A stretch of DNA of 64,000 nucleotides from Bacteroidota bacterium (GTDB lineage Bacteria > Bacteroidota > Bacteroidia > B-17B0 > Aurantibacillaceae), in NCBI GenBank assembly GCA_018267825.1, contig JAFDXR010000006.1:1-64000 (forward strand), given 5' to 3'. This document shows positions 8,067 through 16,616 of this stretch, piece by piece (the first letter of the stretch is position 1; the number at the start of each line of letters is the position of its first letter). Under the pieces are notes generated by a model, which searched no databases, was not told the origin of the DNA, and saw only the letters and a list, made by a program, of their open reading frames with translations. The position numbers and the translations under genes were made by a program.

Positions 8067-9848
8067 TTAATTTAAATAATTGTGATTGTAAAGTTCCAGT
8101 TTAAAATCGTCTATACCAAACCTTCCACCGGCTTTGTTCCATATAAATACCGAGAATGTATCGTCAGGTTCAAACATGGCACAGGCTGTAATCCCGTAAT
8201 GACAGGCTTTCCATTCGGCGCATCCTTCTGAGGGCACATCGTTGAGACGGAAAGTCTGAAATAATTTTTTAGTCCCGTCGGCTGCATCCAGCGATATAGC
8301 CAGGAGTGCGCCATCTGAATCATGGTTTCTGAATTCGAGCCGGTTGAGATCCACTTTCACATGTATTTTATTAGAACGGAATCCCAATGCCGGTGAAGTA
8401 TATGTAAAGCCGTATTCATTCCCGTTAAACAGATAGAATGCATTCCCATCACGGTGAACAAGCCTCGCAGCAGAATTGTTTTCAAATGTCTCGTGATATG
8501 AATATACAGGCACTGGCGGCTGTTGTTCCGAATACGGTTGCAGATCGTTGCAACCTCCCAACGTATTTTTGCAGGCATCGGAAGTACGCAGAAAAATGTA
8601 AGCGAATTTGTCGCGGGTCATGCCTGCACCGGGCAATATGCCTGCATAATACTGGTAACAGAATACCAGGTTCAGGAAAAGACTGATTCCAAATACCAGC
8701 GTGGAAACAGACCGCCCCTGCCATGTTTTCAGCGAAGAAAACAGCAGGGCCAGTAACAGGGCCAGTAAAGTAAAATAGTCGACATAAGCACGGATGCCAA
8801 TGCCATCGAAATAGGTCCAGCCCCAGTATGCTGAAAACACATAGGTAATAACCGCTGAAAACAGAATCAGGGCCCAGGCTGAAAATCTGCTTTTACGAAA
8901 CATGAACCAGAAACCCGCCAGTGCAAAGAAACAAAGCGGTGTGTAAATAAATAAACCGCCATTAAATCCAAACAGCATGCTAAGGGTATGGGGGGTGGCA
9001 AAATAAAATCCATTGCCCTTATAACTCCATTGCAGCAAATGACCGTTCTGAAAAAACCAGATTACACTTTGTACAGCCAAAACAGAAATACAGATGACCA
9101 TGGCCGCAAATACATGTTTCCGTTGCACCCAAAGACCCTGCATAAAGGCACGAAGTTGTTCTGAGGAAGATGCCAGGCATGGCAGAGCCAGAAGAACAAG
9201 ACCGTTAACAGGACGCACAAGAATAATAAGTCCCAGCAAAAAAGCCATCCTGTACAGGCGGCCTGCTGTGCACTCCTGAACAAGTCTGCCGGCATAAAAG
9301 AGAAAGGCCGAAATAAGTGCAAAAGAATAAATATGCGACATGGATGGCTCGTGAATCGCGTAATTGATCAGGGTGGTGCCGAAAAAAACAACAGCCAGAA
9401 CCAGTGCTATGATCTGGTCTGAAAAACCGCGATCGGCCAGGAACCTTGCAGTATAGAATAAGCCAACGATCAGGTATACCCAGGCCGCCACCTGGATCAT
9501 TACCTGGAAAGGTTGCGAAAAACCCGTAAGCTCTGCATGCGTGAGATTAGCCCAGAACAATCCTGCCAGGAAAAAGGGCAGTTCCATGAGGGCCACACCT
9601 ACCGTATGCAGATTGATAGCTCCACCGGGTGTAGAAACGGCGTACCATTGCGACGGATCGACACGCATATCGTGTTTAATGAAAACAGAAACGAGATAAG
9701 AGTAATAATCTTCGCCATCGCCGGCAATGACATGGAGCGGCTGTGGCGACGATACCCATTTGAAATAAATAAGAGCCAGTGCTGAAAGGGCAATAAATAT
9801 GATACTGTAAACAGACATTTTATAATTCAGGGTGGCTTTAAAGCTCAT
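8067..9848 (-). CDS. Polytopic membrane protein, GT-C glycosyltransferase-like, inside the suf operon
   Basis: A 593-residue protein with about 11 predicted membrane helices (residues 12-402) and a C-terminal soluble part of about 190 residues that looks beta-rich. An acidic cluster (GDGEDYY) follows the first helix, the position where GT-C glycosyltransferases such as PMT- and ArnT-type enzymes carry their catalytic Asp. This supports, but does not prove, a lipid-linked-sugar transferase. It lies 28 bp after sufB and 19 bp before sufC, so it is co-transcribed with them. No link to Fe-S assembly is apparent. A start ten codons later (9818) is possible. The precise function is unknown. Confidence 0.6.
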   Translation of the reverse strand: MSFKATLNYKMSVYSIIFIALSALALIYFKWVSSPQPLHVIAGDGEDYYSYLVSVFIKHDMRVDPSQWYAVSTPGGAINLHTVGVALMELPFFLAGLFWANLTHAELTGFSQPFQVMIQVAAWVYLIVGLFYTARFLADRGFSDQIIALVLAVVFFGTTLINYAIHEPSMSHIYSFALISAFLFYAGRLVQECTAGRLYRMAFLLGLIILVRPVNGLVLLALPCLASSSEQLRAFMQGLWVQRKHVFAAMVICISVLAVQSVIWFFQNGHLLQWSYKGNGFYFATPHTLSMLFGFNGGLFIYTPLCFFALAGFWFMFRKSRFSAWALILFSAVITYVFSAYWGWTYFDGIGIRAYVDYFTLLALLLALLFSSLKTWQGRSVSTLVFGISLFLNLVFCYQYYAGILPGAGMTRDKFAYIFLRTSDACKNTLGGCNDLQPYSEQQPPVPVYSYHETFENNSAARLVHRDGNAFYLFNGNEYGFTYTSPALGFRSNKIHVKVDLNRLEFRNHDSDGALLAISLDAADGTKKLFQTFRLNDVPSEGCAEWKACHYGITACAMFEPDDTFSVFIWNKAGGRFGIDDFKLELYNHNYLN

Positions 9849-9876
9849 AATCCCTCAGGCTATCTTCTTGATTTAA

Positions 9877-11340
9877 TTATCCGACACTTCCCTCAAGGCT
9901 GATGGCCAGCAGTTTCTGTGCTTCCACAGCAAACTCCATCGGAAGCTTGTTCAGTACTTCTTTGCAATATCCGTTTACAATAAGACCAATGGCCTTTTCG
10001 GTATCAATACCCCGTTGCTTACAATAAAACAACTGGTCTTCACCGATTTTGGATGTTGTGGCTTCATGTTCCACCACTGCACTTTTATCTTTGATTTCGA
10101 TGTACGGGAATGTATGTGCCCCACAGGTATCGCCCATTAGAAGGCTGTCGCATTGCGAAAAATTACGGGCATTTGCAGCACCTTTACGGATTTGAACAAG
10201 CCCACGGTAACTGTTGTTACTCACGCCTGCAGAAATACCTTTCGAAATAATGGTGGAACGTGTATTCTTACCGATATGGATCATTTTGGTGCCGGTGTCG
10301 GCCTGCTGATGATTATTGGTAACAGCTACCGAATAAAATTCGCCGACCGTATTGTCGCCTTTCAATATCACCGAAGGATATTTCCAGGTAACAGCCGAAC
10401 CGGTCTCCACCTGTGTCCAGCTGATCTTTGCATTATCCTCGAGGCAGATGCCACGCTTGGTCACAAAGTTGTATATACCGCCCTTACCGTCTTTATCGCC
10501 GGGATACCAGTTCTGAACGGTACTGTATTTGACCTCAGCATTTTTGTGTGCTACAATTTCGACAACAGCTGCGTGCAATTGATTTTCATCGCGCTGAGGT
10601 GCTGTACAGCCTTCCAGGTAACTCACATAGCTATCCTCGTCAGCCACAATGAGTGTACGCTCAAATTGCCCGGTACCACTGGCATTGATCCTGAAATAGG
10701 TTGACAATTCCATCGGGCATCGAACGCCTTTAGGAATATAACAGAATGAACCGTCACTGAAAACCGCTGCGTTCAGGGCTGCATAAAAATTATCGGTATG
10801 CGGCACCACCATGCCCATATATTTTTTAATCAGCTCCGGATGCTCCTGTACGGCTTCACTGAACGAACAGAAGATAATTCCTTTTTCGGCCAGTGTTTCA
10901 CGGAAGGTGGTCTTTACCGAAATACTGTCAAACACAGCATCTACGGCAATATTACTCTGGACACCAGTCAGACGTTTTTGCTCTTCCAGGGAAATACCAA
11001 GCTTCTCAAAGGTTTTGAGTAATTCCGGATCTACTTCATCCAGGCTTTTTATTTCAGGTTTTTGTTTCGGTGCCGAGTAGTAAATAATATCCTGGAAATC
11101 CGGCTTTTTATACGTCACATGGGCCCATGATGGTTCCACCATGTTCAGCCAGTTACGGTATGCTTTTAAGCGATACTCCAGCAACCATTCCGGTTCATTT
11201 TTCTTTTTGGAAATAAAACGGATAATATCTTCATTGAGCCCTTTGGGAGCCTCATCTGCTTCAATGTTGGTCGAAAAACCCCATTTGTATTCGCTCTGGA
11301 TATGCTCTTCTAAAATTTCGTTAGCCATGTTGTCGCTCAA
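9877..11340 (-). CDS. sufB: Iron-sulfur cluster assembly scaffold SufB
   Basis: A 487-residue core scaffold of SufBCD on which the nascent cluster is built. The family is highly conserved: [37 protein letters not shown] and, near residue 395, [13 protein letters not shown] with the cysteine that accepts sulfur; the conserved glutamate-rich end ([18 protein letters not shown]) is also present. It follows the sufA-like gene by about 70 bp, a gap holding an imperfect inverted repeat around GGTTCAAA. Length is normal. Confidence 0.96.
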   Translation of the reverse strand: MSDNMANEILEEHIQSEYKWGFSTNIEADEAPKGLNEDIIRFISKKKNEPEWLLEYRLKAYRNWLNMVEPSWAHVTYKKPDFQDIIYYSAPKQKPEIKSLDEVDPELLKTFEKLGISLEEQKRLTGVQSNIAVDAVFDSISVKTTFRETLAEKGIIFCSFSEAVQEHPELIKKYMGMVVPHTDNFYAALNAAVFSDGSFCYIPKGVRCPMELSTYFRINASGTGQFERTLIVADEDSYVSYLEGCTAPQRDENQLHAAVVEIVAHKNAEVKYSTVQNWYPGDKDGKGGIYNFVTKRGICLEDNAKISWTQVETGSAVTWKYPSVILKGDNTVGEFYSVAVTNNHQQADTGTKMIHIGKNTRSTIISKGISAGVSNNSYRGLVQIRKGAANARNFSQCDSLLMGDTCGAHTFPYIEIKDKSAVVEHEATTSKIGEDQLFYCKQRGIDTEKAIGLIVNGYCKEVLNKLPMEFAVEAQKLLAISLEGSVG

Positions 11341-11412
11341 GGTTTATATGGAAAGTTCAAATGAATAGTTCGGAAAATTTTGAACCTTGAATTTTAAATT
11401 TCCGTTTTTGAA

Positions 11413-11739
11413 TTATACTGAAAAACTCTCGCCACAACCGCAGGTGCGCGATGCATTCGGGTTATTAAATACAAAGCCTTTACCATTCAGTCCACCGGTA
11501 TACTGCAGTTCGGTACCCACGAGGTATAAAAAGCTCTTGCGATCAACCACAATTTTAATCCCCTTGTCTTCAAATGCCTGGTCGCCTTCTTTCATCACAT
11601 TGTCAAACTCCAGCTTATAGGATAAGCCGCTACATCCACCACCTTCAACACCTACACGGATAAACGAATCGATGGGTCTGTTTTCGTCTTTAATTAATTG
11701 CAAGGCATGTTGCTTTGCTTCTTCTGATACAGTTATCAT
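11413..11739 (-). CDS. A-type Fe-S carrier (SufA/IscA/ErpA family)
   Basis: A 108-residue protein with the three cluster-binding cysteines of A-type carriers: C36 in GGCSGLS and the C-terminal C-G-C (C100, C102). It delivers clusters from SufBCD to apoproteins. It is the first gene of the operon, directly downstream of the consensus promoter and palindrome. SufA is likely from context, but ErpA-like or IscA-like naming cannot be excluded. Confidence 0.92.
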   Translation of the reverse strand: MITVSEEAKQHALQLIKDENRPIDSFIRVGVEGGGCSGLSYKLEFDNVMKEGDQAFEDKGIKIVVDRKSFLYLVGTELQYTGGLNGKGFVFNNPNASRTCGCGESFSV

Positions 11740-11782
11740 TTTTATATCTATTTGATGTACAGACTTTTACTTTTTATTCTTA

Positions 11783-11799
11783 TTTAGATTAAATCTAAA
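11783..11799. promoter_or_regulatory. Candidate operator at the suf transcription start
   Basis: A perfect 17-bp palindrome (TTTAGATT-A-AATCTAAA) immediately follows the -7 box of the suf promoter, where a bound repressor would block the start. The form resembles inverted repeats bound by DtxR/IdeR-class metal repressors (TTAGG...CCTAA). An iron or Fe-S sensing repressor is therefore my inference; no regulator gene is adjacent. Confidence 0.5.
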
Positions 11800-11806
11800 A
11801 TCAATA

Positions 11807-11838
11807 CAAAAATACCACATTTAAGGTAGCTGTGCAAA
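11807..11838 (-). promoter_or_regulatory. suf operon promoter (Bacteroidota type)
   Basis: On the minus strand TTTG is followed after 20 nt by TATTTTTG, matching the Bacteroidota -33 (TTTG) and -7 (TAnnTTTG) consensus exactly. The start is expected near 11800, about 60 nt before the sufA-like ATG. Confidence 0.7.
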
Positions 11839-11987
11839 GGTTTTAGCTTTATTTCGACATTTTATGCATTGCCGCTCATGAATGTGCATGCTGTTCGCAA
11901 AAAGCCTCCCGACGTTCTGACACAATCCCCCCTGTTGTCTGAAAACGCGACTAACATATATCATATGTCAGTACTCTGGCTTTTTAT

Positions 11988-11995
11988 TACATTTG
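11988..11995 (+). promoter_or_regulatory. -7 box for the 12019 lipoprotein gene
   Basis: TACATTTG matches TAnnTTTG and lies 23 nt before the ATG at 12019. It supports that start over an in-frame ATG at 11869. No clear TTTG -33 element was found. Confidence 0.35.
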
Positions 11996-12018
11996 ATTAC
12001 CAACCACAATCTGCCGTT

Positions 12019-13095
12019 ATGAAACCAATCTATTTCTTTTTATTTACTGCAAGCCTGTTTCTGAGCGCTTGTAAAGGCTGCAAGAAAGATAAACCCGCTG
12101 AAGAACCCGTTGCAACAGAAGATCCTATACCCAATGAAAACACGTTTATAAAAGGTTATAATATATTGTCTAAACTCACCGGGATCTGGAACGGCCCTGT
12201 AAGCTCCACAACACCGCTGGGCGGTTACCCTGAGTGGATTGTAGATTTCAGACCTGTGTCGGCGGCGCAAATGTGCGGCAAATCGGAACTTGATACTGCC
12301 AACAGCATTTTTATGAGTTTCTTTGTTGTGAAAAACGGTAACGACTATGTGATGGCTTTTCGCAATGGTGGCACTTTTTCGAGTATGCAACGTGTGTCGT
12401 ATGCCGTTATCGACAGTGTTTCTGAAACGGCTAATCAGTCATTCTATCGTTTTGTTGATTTCAAAGCCGGCAAAAACCGTGTATACAGCGATATCTGCTT
12501 CCGCAGCGACAGCTTGCTTATGAAGGTATATACCAATCATTACAATACCCAGTCGTCGCCCACCATACACATGAACTGGCAGGCCAAACTACAGGACCTG
12601 AGTTCCGCGGCGCCCGCTGTGAGCGCATTCAGCTTCCCTAAAAAACAAATGGTGAAGGATTTTACAAGTACGTTTAACTCCGTGACAGAAGCTATTTATT
12701 ATAATAACCCAACCGCCGACCCCTACAACGAAGCTTCGCAGCCGTACCTCGGCAAAACCACGGTGAATGTCAGTTTCGGAGGTGGCTTAACCGCTCCGGC
12801 GGGAAAAAACAACACCCTTATTATTACAACGCAACCGCTTTTCAGCGGCATGACCTTTAATCCGGCGCAGATGAAATACCGTTCGCGTTATGTGATCCTC
12901 AGCAGCACCAACCCGCAGTTTACCTTTAATTATATGCATCCGGGCACCTATTACCTTTATGCTTTTTGCGACAAGGACGGCAATGGCACCTATAGTTCAG
13001 GAGATTATATGAGCTCCAATCTCAGCAATACATTTACCCTGTCGGCTACCGGCCAAACTACGGTAAACAGTGTGATTGACTTCACAATCCCATAA
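12019..13095 (+). CDS. Predicted lipoprotein of unknown function
   Basis: I chose the ATG at 12019 (358 residues) because it opens a lipoprotein signal, MKPIYFFLFTASLFLSAC, with the lipid-carrying cysteine at residue 18; an upstream ATG at 11869 would bury this signal. Residues 40-210 and 230-358 look beta-rich. The C-terminal part (residues about 240-355: VNVSFGG, GTYYLYAFCDKDGNGTY) resembles an immunoglobulin-like or lipocalin-like fold with an Asp/Asn-rich turn. No enzyme motif is visible. It is probably attached to the outer membrane. The next operon is about 220 bp away and appears to have its own promoter. Confidence 0.7.
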   Translation: MKPIYFFLFTASLFLSACKGCKKDKPAEEPVATEDPIPNENTFIKGYNILSKLTGIWNGPVSSTTPLGGYPEWIVDFRPVSAAQMCGKSELDTANSIFMSFFVVKNGNDYVMAFRNGGTFSSMQRVSYAVIDSVSETANQSFYRFVDFKAGKNRVYSDICFRSDSLLMKVYTNHYNTQSSPTIHMNWQAKLQDLSSAAPAVSAFSFPKKQMVKDFTSTFNSVTEAIYYNNPTADPYNEASQPYLGKTTVNVSFGGGLTAPAGKNNTLIITTQPLFSGMTFNPAQMKYRSRYVILSSTNPQFTFNYMHPGTYYLYAFCDKDGNGTYSSGDYMSSNLSNTFTLSATGQTTVNSVIDFTIP

Positions 13096-13096
13096 A

Positions 13097-13142
13097 AAAC
13101 CGACCACTTATCGGCCAAAACTGACCACTTACAAAACAGTAA
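13097..13142 (+). promoter_or_regulatory. Upstream element shared with the TonB-dependent receptor operon
   Basis: GACCACTTA occurs twice with starts 21 bp apart (13102 and 13123), about two DNA turns. The second copy and its flanks (13114-13142, GCCAAAAC before it and CAAAACAGTAA after it) match nearly base for base a sequence in front of the receptor operon at 43995-44024, in the same orientation relative to the gene. It lies about 100 bp before the exbB promoter, as expected for an activator site. Confidence 0.55.
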
Positions 13143-13244
13143 AATTTTTCTGAATTTTACCGGCAATATTTGTAGTCGTAACCCGTTGAAAGAACAGTAA
13201 AGAGAAAGCAAGGCAAACGTTAACAAAAAGGTAAGAAACCGTAT

Positions 13245-13276
13245 TTTGTTCTTTTCAAACCTTTTTAGTATGTTTG
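13245..13276 (+). promoter_or_regulatory. Promoter of the exbB-exbD-exbD-tonB operon
   Basis: TTTG is followed after 20 nt by TATGTTTG, an exact Bacteroidota-type promoter. The predicted start is about 35 nt before the exbB ATG at 13317. Confidence 0.65.
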
Positions 13277-13316
13277 GCAGCTATAAAAATTAACAAAACA
13301 CAAAAAAACCATAATC

Positions 13317-14120
13317 ATGAGCAACAAAAAAACATCAGGAGGATTTCCATTAATCGTGTCATTTTTCGCAATTGTTATTTGCATCGGCATCGGGATTTTC
13401 ATTTACAAAGGTATTCTAGGTTCTGCAAGCAACTTTGAAGGCGGCGACCCTGAAAAAGGACACCCTCACAACATTTTAGGTACAATGTATAAAGGTGGTT
13501 TCATCGTACCTATCCTTATTGGTTTTTTCCTAACTGTATTGACTTTCGCTGTTGAGCGTTTCATTACTATTCAAAAAGCAACAGGGCGTGGAAAAACCGA
13601 CAAGTTCATTTCTAAAATCAAAGCGCTTATCGCCAGTCATGATTTTGACGCGGCTATCGCTGAGTGCGACAAACAAAAAGGTTCATTAGCCAACGTGGTT
13701 CACGAAGGTATTGCAAAATACAAATTCGTTCAAAACGATGCCAACATGGATAAAGAAGCGAAAGTTCACGCCATTCAGAAAGCACTTGAAGAAGCTACTG
13801 CCTTAGAATTACCGATGTTGTCTAAAAACATGGTGGTTATTTCAACACTGGCCTCTATCGGTACATTAGCCGGTCTGATCGGTACAGTATTAGGTATGAT
13901 CCGTGCATTCGCGGCCTTAGCAAACGCCGGTGCTCCTGACACTTCAGCACTCGCAACCGGTATCTCCGAGGCCCTTGTAAATACATTAGTTGGTATCTTA
14001 ACATCTGCATTCGCGATCATTTTCTACAACTTCTTCAGTAACCGTGTAGATCAGATTACCTATGCCATGGATGAAGCCGGATTCTCTATTATCCAGGAGT
14101 TTCAATCAAGCGGCAAATAA
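13317..14120 (+). CDS. exbB: ExbB/TolQ/MotA-family proton channel protein
   Basis: A 267-residue inner-membrane protein with segments at about residues 10-32, 58-78, 155-180 and 205-228. The MotA/ExbB signature (IGTLAGLIGTVLGMIRAFAAL; ISEALVNTLVGILTSAFAI) is in the second half. The N-terminal extra helix is common in Bacteroidota ExbB. It forms the channel with the two ExbD proteins that follow and powers the TonB at 15531. It is different in sequence from the minus-strand ExbB at 3870. Confidence 0.92.
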   Translation: MSNKKTSGGFPLIVSFFAIVICIGIGIFIYKGILGSASNFEGGDPEKGHPHNILGTMYKGGFIVPILIGFFLTVLTFAVERFITIQKATGRGKTDKFISKIKALIASHDFDAAIAECDKQKGSLANVVHEGIAKYKFVQNDANMDKEAKVHAIQKALEEATALELPMLSKNMVVISTLASIGTLAGLIGTVLGMIRAFAALANAGAPDTSALATGISEALVNTLVGILTSAFAIIFYNFFSNRVDQITYAMDEAGFSIIQEFQSSGK

Positions 14121-14180
14121 TTTTTAAAAATTATTTGTGGAATTTTTATTCTGTATTCATCTTATTTAAAAAATTAAACC

Positions 14181-14870
14181 ATGTCTAAAAAACCATCCAA
14201 AGGAGGAGCCCCTTCATTAGATATGACACCCATGGTGGACTTAGCGTTCCTCCTGGTGACATTCTTTATGTTGACGGCATCGTTCCGTATGGCTGAGCCG
14301 GTAACGGTAGATCCCCCTTCTTCGATCGGGGATGTAACCCTGCCCGACAACCATATTATGGTAACGATCGACAACAACGGACGTGTGTTCTTTGGAATCA
14401 GCAATACCACTGCCAAAATAGCCGCACTTGAGAAAATGAGTACCAAATACGGCGTGAAGTTTACCCCTGAACAGGTTAAAAAGTTCAGCGGTTTACCAAG
14501 CATTGGAGTTGATATCAAAGACCTGCCTCGTTATATTGACGCTACTGAAAATGAACGCACGAATTTTCAGCCACAAAAAGGTATTCCGAACGACTCGTTG
14601 AAAAATCCACAGTTAAAAGACTGGATTGCCAATGGCGGTACGGAAGCTGTGAGAGCCTACACCGAAGCCAAAGAAAAAGCAGAAGCTGCAGGCCAGGAGT
14701 TAAAAGCTGAAAAACCACGTTACGCCATTAAATGCGACGGTAAAACCAAATACATCTTCGTGAAAGATGTGGTAAAAACCTTTACCGACCTTAAAATTTA
14801 CCAGTTTAACCTGATTACTTCGCTTGAGGGCGGTGGAACCGTGTTAGACCAGGAAGAGAAAAAGAAATAA
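14181..14870 (+). CDS. exbD: ExbD-family protein (first of a pair)
   Basis: A 229-residue ExbD with one membrane helix at about residues 17-34 (MVDLAFLLVTFFMLTASF) carrying the conserved Asp. The periplasmic part is about 195 residues, longer than the usual 100 or so, with an inserted Lys/Glu-rich stretch (about 150-185). It forms a heteromeric channel with ExbB and the second ExbD; paired ExbDs are common in Bacteroidota. Both ExbD copies carry the same DMTPMVDLAFLL start of the helix. Confidence 0.9.
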   Translation: MSKKPSKGGAPSLDMTPMVDLAFLLVTFFMLTASFRMAEPVTVDPPSSIGDVTLPDNHIMVTIDNNGRVFFGISNTTAKIAALEKMSTKYGVKFTPEQVKKFSGLPSIGVDIKDLPRYIDATENERTNFQPQKGIPNDSLKNPQLKDWIANGGTEAVRAYTEAKEKAEAAGQELKAEKPRYAIKCDGKTKYIFVKDVVKTFTDLKIYQFNLITSLEGGGTVLDQEEKKK

Positions 14871-14890
14871 CTCACTAAAAACACTATAAC

Positions 14891-15529
14891 ATGGCAGAAA
14901 TAGCAGAAGATGGTGGTGGTGGCCATAAAAAAGGCGGGAAGAAACGCGCCAAGAAGCAATCCACCAAGATAGATATGACGCCCATGGTTGACTTAGCGTT
15001 CCTGTTATTAACGTTCTTCGTATTAACATCAACGTTCAGCAAACCAAAATCCATGGAGCTGACATTTCCGGCTCCACCGCCTCCTGGCCCACCTGTAGAA
15101 ATTAAAAACGGTATCACGTTTATACTAACGAAAGATGATCGCATTTTTTATTACAAAGGTGAGTTCAGAGACAAACCAAATGATAAAGGTCCTGCAACGG
15201 AATTACAGGAATTGAATTTTTCGCAGGGTAAAGGTAGTTTACACCAGTTCCTTGCAGATGAAACAAAAGGTCTGCATGATCAGGTATTAGCTTATGATAA
15301 ACAGTTGTTGAATAAACAATTGGCTGATACCACATACAAACGTTTGGTAAAATTGGCGAAATCGAATAAAGATACACCTACCTTTCTTATCAAAACAGAC
15401 GACAAGGCTACTTACAAAGATGTGATCGATCTTATTGATGAATTAAACATCAACATTGTAGGTAAATATGTTGTTACGGATTTAATGAAAGGTGAATTGG
15501 ATTTAGTAAACGCAAAAACAGGAGGTTAA
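14891..15529 (+). CDS. exbD: ExbD-family protein (second of a pair)
   Basis: A 212-residue ExbD with a Gly/Lys-rich cytoplasmic head (GGGGHKKGGKKRAKK), the membrane helix at about 34-52 with its conserved Asp, then a short Pro-rich strand (PAPPPPGPP) and an extended periplasmic domain. It is 20 nt after the first exbD and 1 nt before tonB. The basic head differs from the first copy and may contact membrane lipids or ExbB. Confidence 0.9.
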   Translation: MAEIAEDGGGGHKKGGKKRAKKQSTKIDMTPMVDLAFLLLTFFVLTSTFSKPKSMELTFPAPPPPGPPVEIKNGITFILTKDDRIFYYKGEFRDKPNDKGPATELQELNFSQGKGSLHQFLADETKGLHDQVLAYDKQLLNKQLADTTYKRLVKLAKSNKDTPTFLIKTDDKATYKDVIDLIDELNINIVGKYVVTDLMKGELDLVNAKTGG

Positions 15530-15530
15530 A

Positions 15531-16334
15531 ATGTTTCACAGTTGGAATAACGTCACACTTGACGAGCGTAATGAGCTTGTTTTTGACGGAAGGAACCAAA
15601 ACTATGGTGCCTACGAATTGCGGCAGACATACAACAGACGCATCAGTTTTATTATTGGTGGTGTACTTTTGTTTTCGTTTGCTTTATTTGGCTTGAAAGT
15701 TATTATTGATAATAAGCCAAAAGAGGTGGATAAAAAAGTGGATATGCAGAATATCCCGGTTGACTTAACACCGCCACCGCCACAGGAAGAGCAACCGCCT
15801 CCCCCACCGCCACCGCCACCACCCCCAATGGCTGAGATGGTGAAATTCGTTCCTCCGGTAATTAAAGATGATGCTGTGGAAGAAGAGCCTCAGAAATTAC
15901 AGGAAGATGTGAAGGACAGCAACGTGGGTGAAAAAGACCAGGAAGGCGATAAAGACCTGCCGGTTGTGCCAACCGAAAACGCCGGTAACGGCCCGGTTGA
16001 AGTAGCAGCCCCTGAAATCTTTACCGTGGTAGAAGAAATGCCTGAATTCCCGGGTGGACCTGTGGAAATGATGAAATACATCCAGAAAAACATCCAATAC
16101 CCTCAGATGGCTAAAGAAGCCGGCTTAAGTGGTAAATGCTTCCTCAAATTCGTTGTGGGCGGCGATGGTAATATCAGCGATGTACAGATTCTGAAAGGCG
16201 TTCCGGGTTGCAACGATTGCGATAAAGAAGCGATCCGCGTGGTGAAATCCATGCCAAAATGGAAAGCCGGTAAACAAAACGGTAGAGCGGTAAACGTGTA
16301 CTTTAACTTACCAATCAACTTCCAGTTGAAATAA
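15531..16334 (+). CDS. tonB: TonB energy transducer
   Basis: A 267-residue TonB with a membrane helix at about 38-58, a polyproline-rich linker (residues about 80-102) and acidic region, and a C-terminal domain (MPEFPGGPVEMMKYIQKNI, GKCFLKFVVGGDGNISDVQI, INFQLK) of the typical TonB_C form. The start overlaps the exbD context closely (1-nt gap). It transmits energy to outer-membrane receptors. A strong terminator follows, separating it from the downstream genes. Confidence 0.93.
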   Translation: MFHSWNNVTLDERNELVFDGRNQNYGAYELRQTYNRRISFIIGGVLLFSFALFGLKVIIDNKPKEVDKKVDMQNIPVDLTPPPPQEEQPPPPPPPPPPPMAEMVKFVPPVIKDDAVEEEPQKLQEDVKDSNVGEKDQEGDKDLPVVPTENAGNGPVEVAAPEIFTVVEEMPEFPGGPVEMMKYIQKNIQYPQMAKEAGLSGKCFLKFVVGGDGNISDVQILKGVPGCNDCDKEAIRVVKSMPKWKAGKQNGRAVNVYFNLPINFQLK

Positions 16335-16355
16335 CCTGAAATCACTTTATAAATT

Positions 16356-16388
16356 TCCCCGTTAGATTTTCTATCGGGGATTTTTTTT
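16356..16388 (+). terminator. Rho-independent terminator after tonB
   Basis: A stem of about 10 bp with one mismatch (TCCCCG-T-TAGA/TCTA-T-CGGGGA) closes a TTT loop and is followed by eight T. It ends the exbB-tonB transcript before the gene at 16401. Confidence 0.85.
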
Positions 16389-16400
16389 AATAGCACGAAT

Positions 16401-16616
16401 ATGAATTTACAGGCACGGATCATGATAGCATACAGCGCCCTGGCGGTGATCATTCTTTTTGCACTGGCCTATGTACTCATTGCTACCGACCTTATGGCCG
16501 ACAGATTGGTGAGGCCAAACCGAACCTATGCGGGCTTCATGCTGCTGGCCTACAGCATCTACAGAAGTTATCGCTTATGGGTTCAATTTAAACGCCTAAA
16601 AGATGATGAAGAATAA
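16401..16616 (+). CDS. Small two-helix membrane protein
   Basis: A 71-residue protein with two likely membrane segments (about 8-30 and 43-60) and a charged C-terminal tail. It overlaps the start of the PstS-like lipoprotein gene by 14 nt, showing translational coupling. I do not recognise a family name; a similar small gene often sits between tonB and pstS-like genes in Bacteroidota. It could help assemble the neighbouring lipoprotein or the ExbB/TonB complex, but this is only context. Confidence 0.65.
   Translation: MNLQARIMIAYSALAVIILFALAYVLIATDLMADRLVRPNRTYAGFMLLAYSIYRSYRLWVQFKRLKDDEE

Noticed and set aside
11869-12018. Longer N-terminus for the 12019 lipoprotein
   Set aside because: It would place the lipoprotein signal in the middle of the protein, and a -7 box lies downstream of that ATG.
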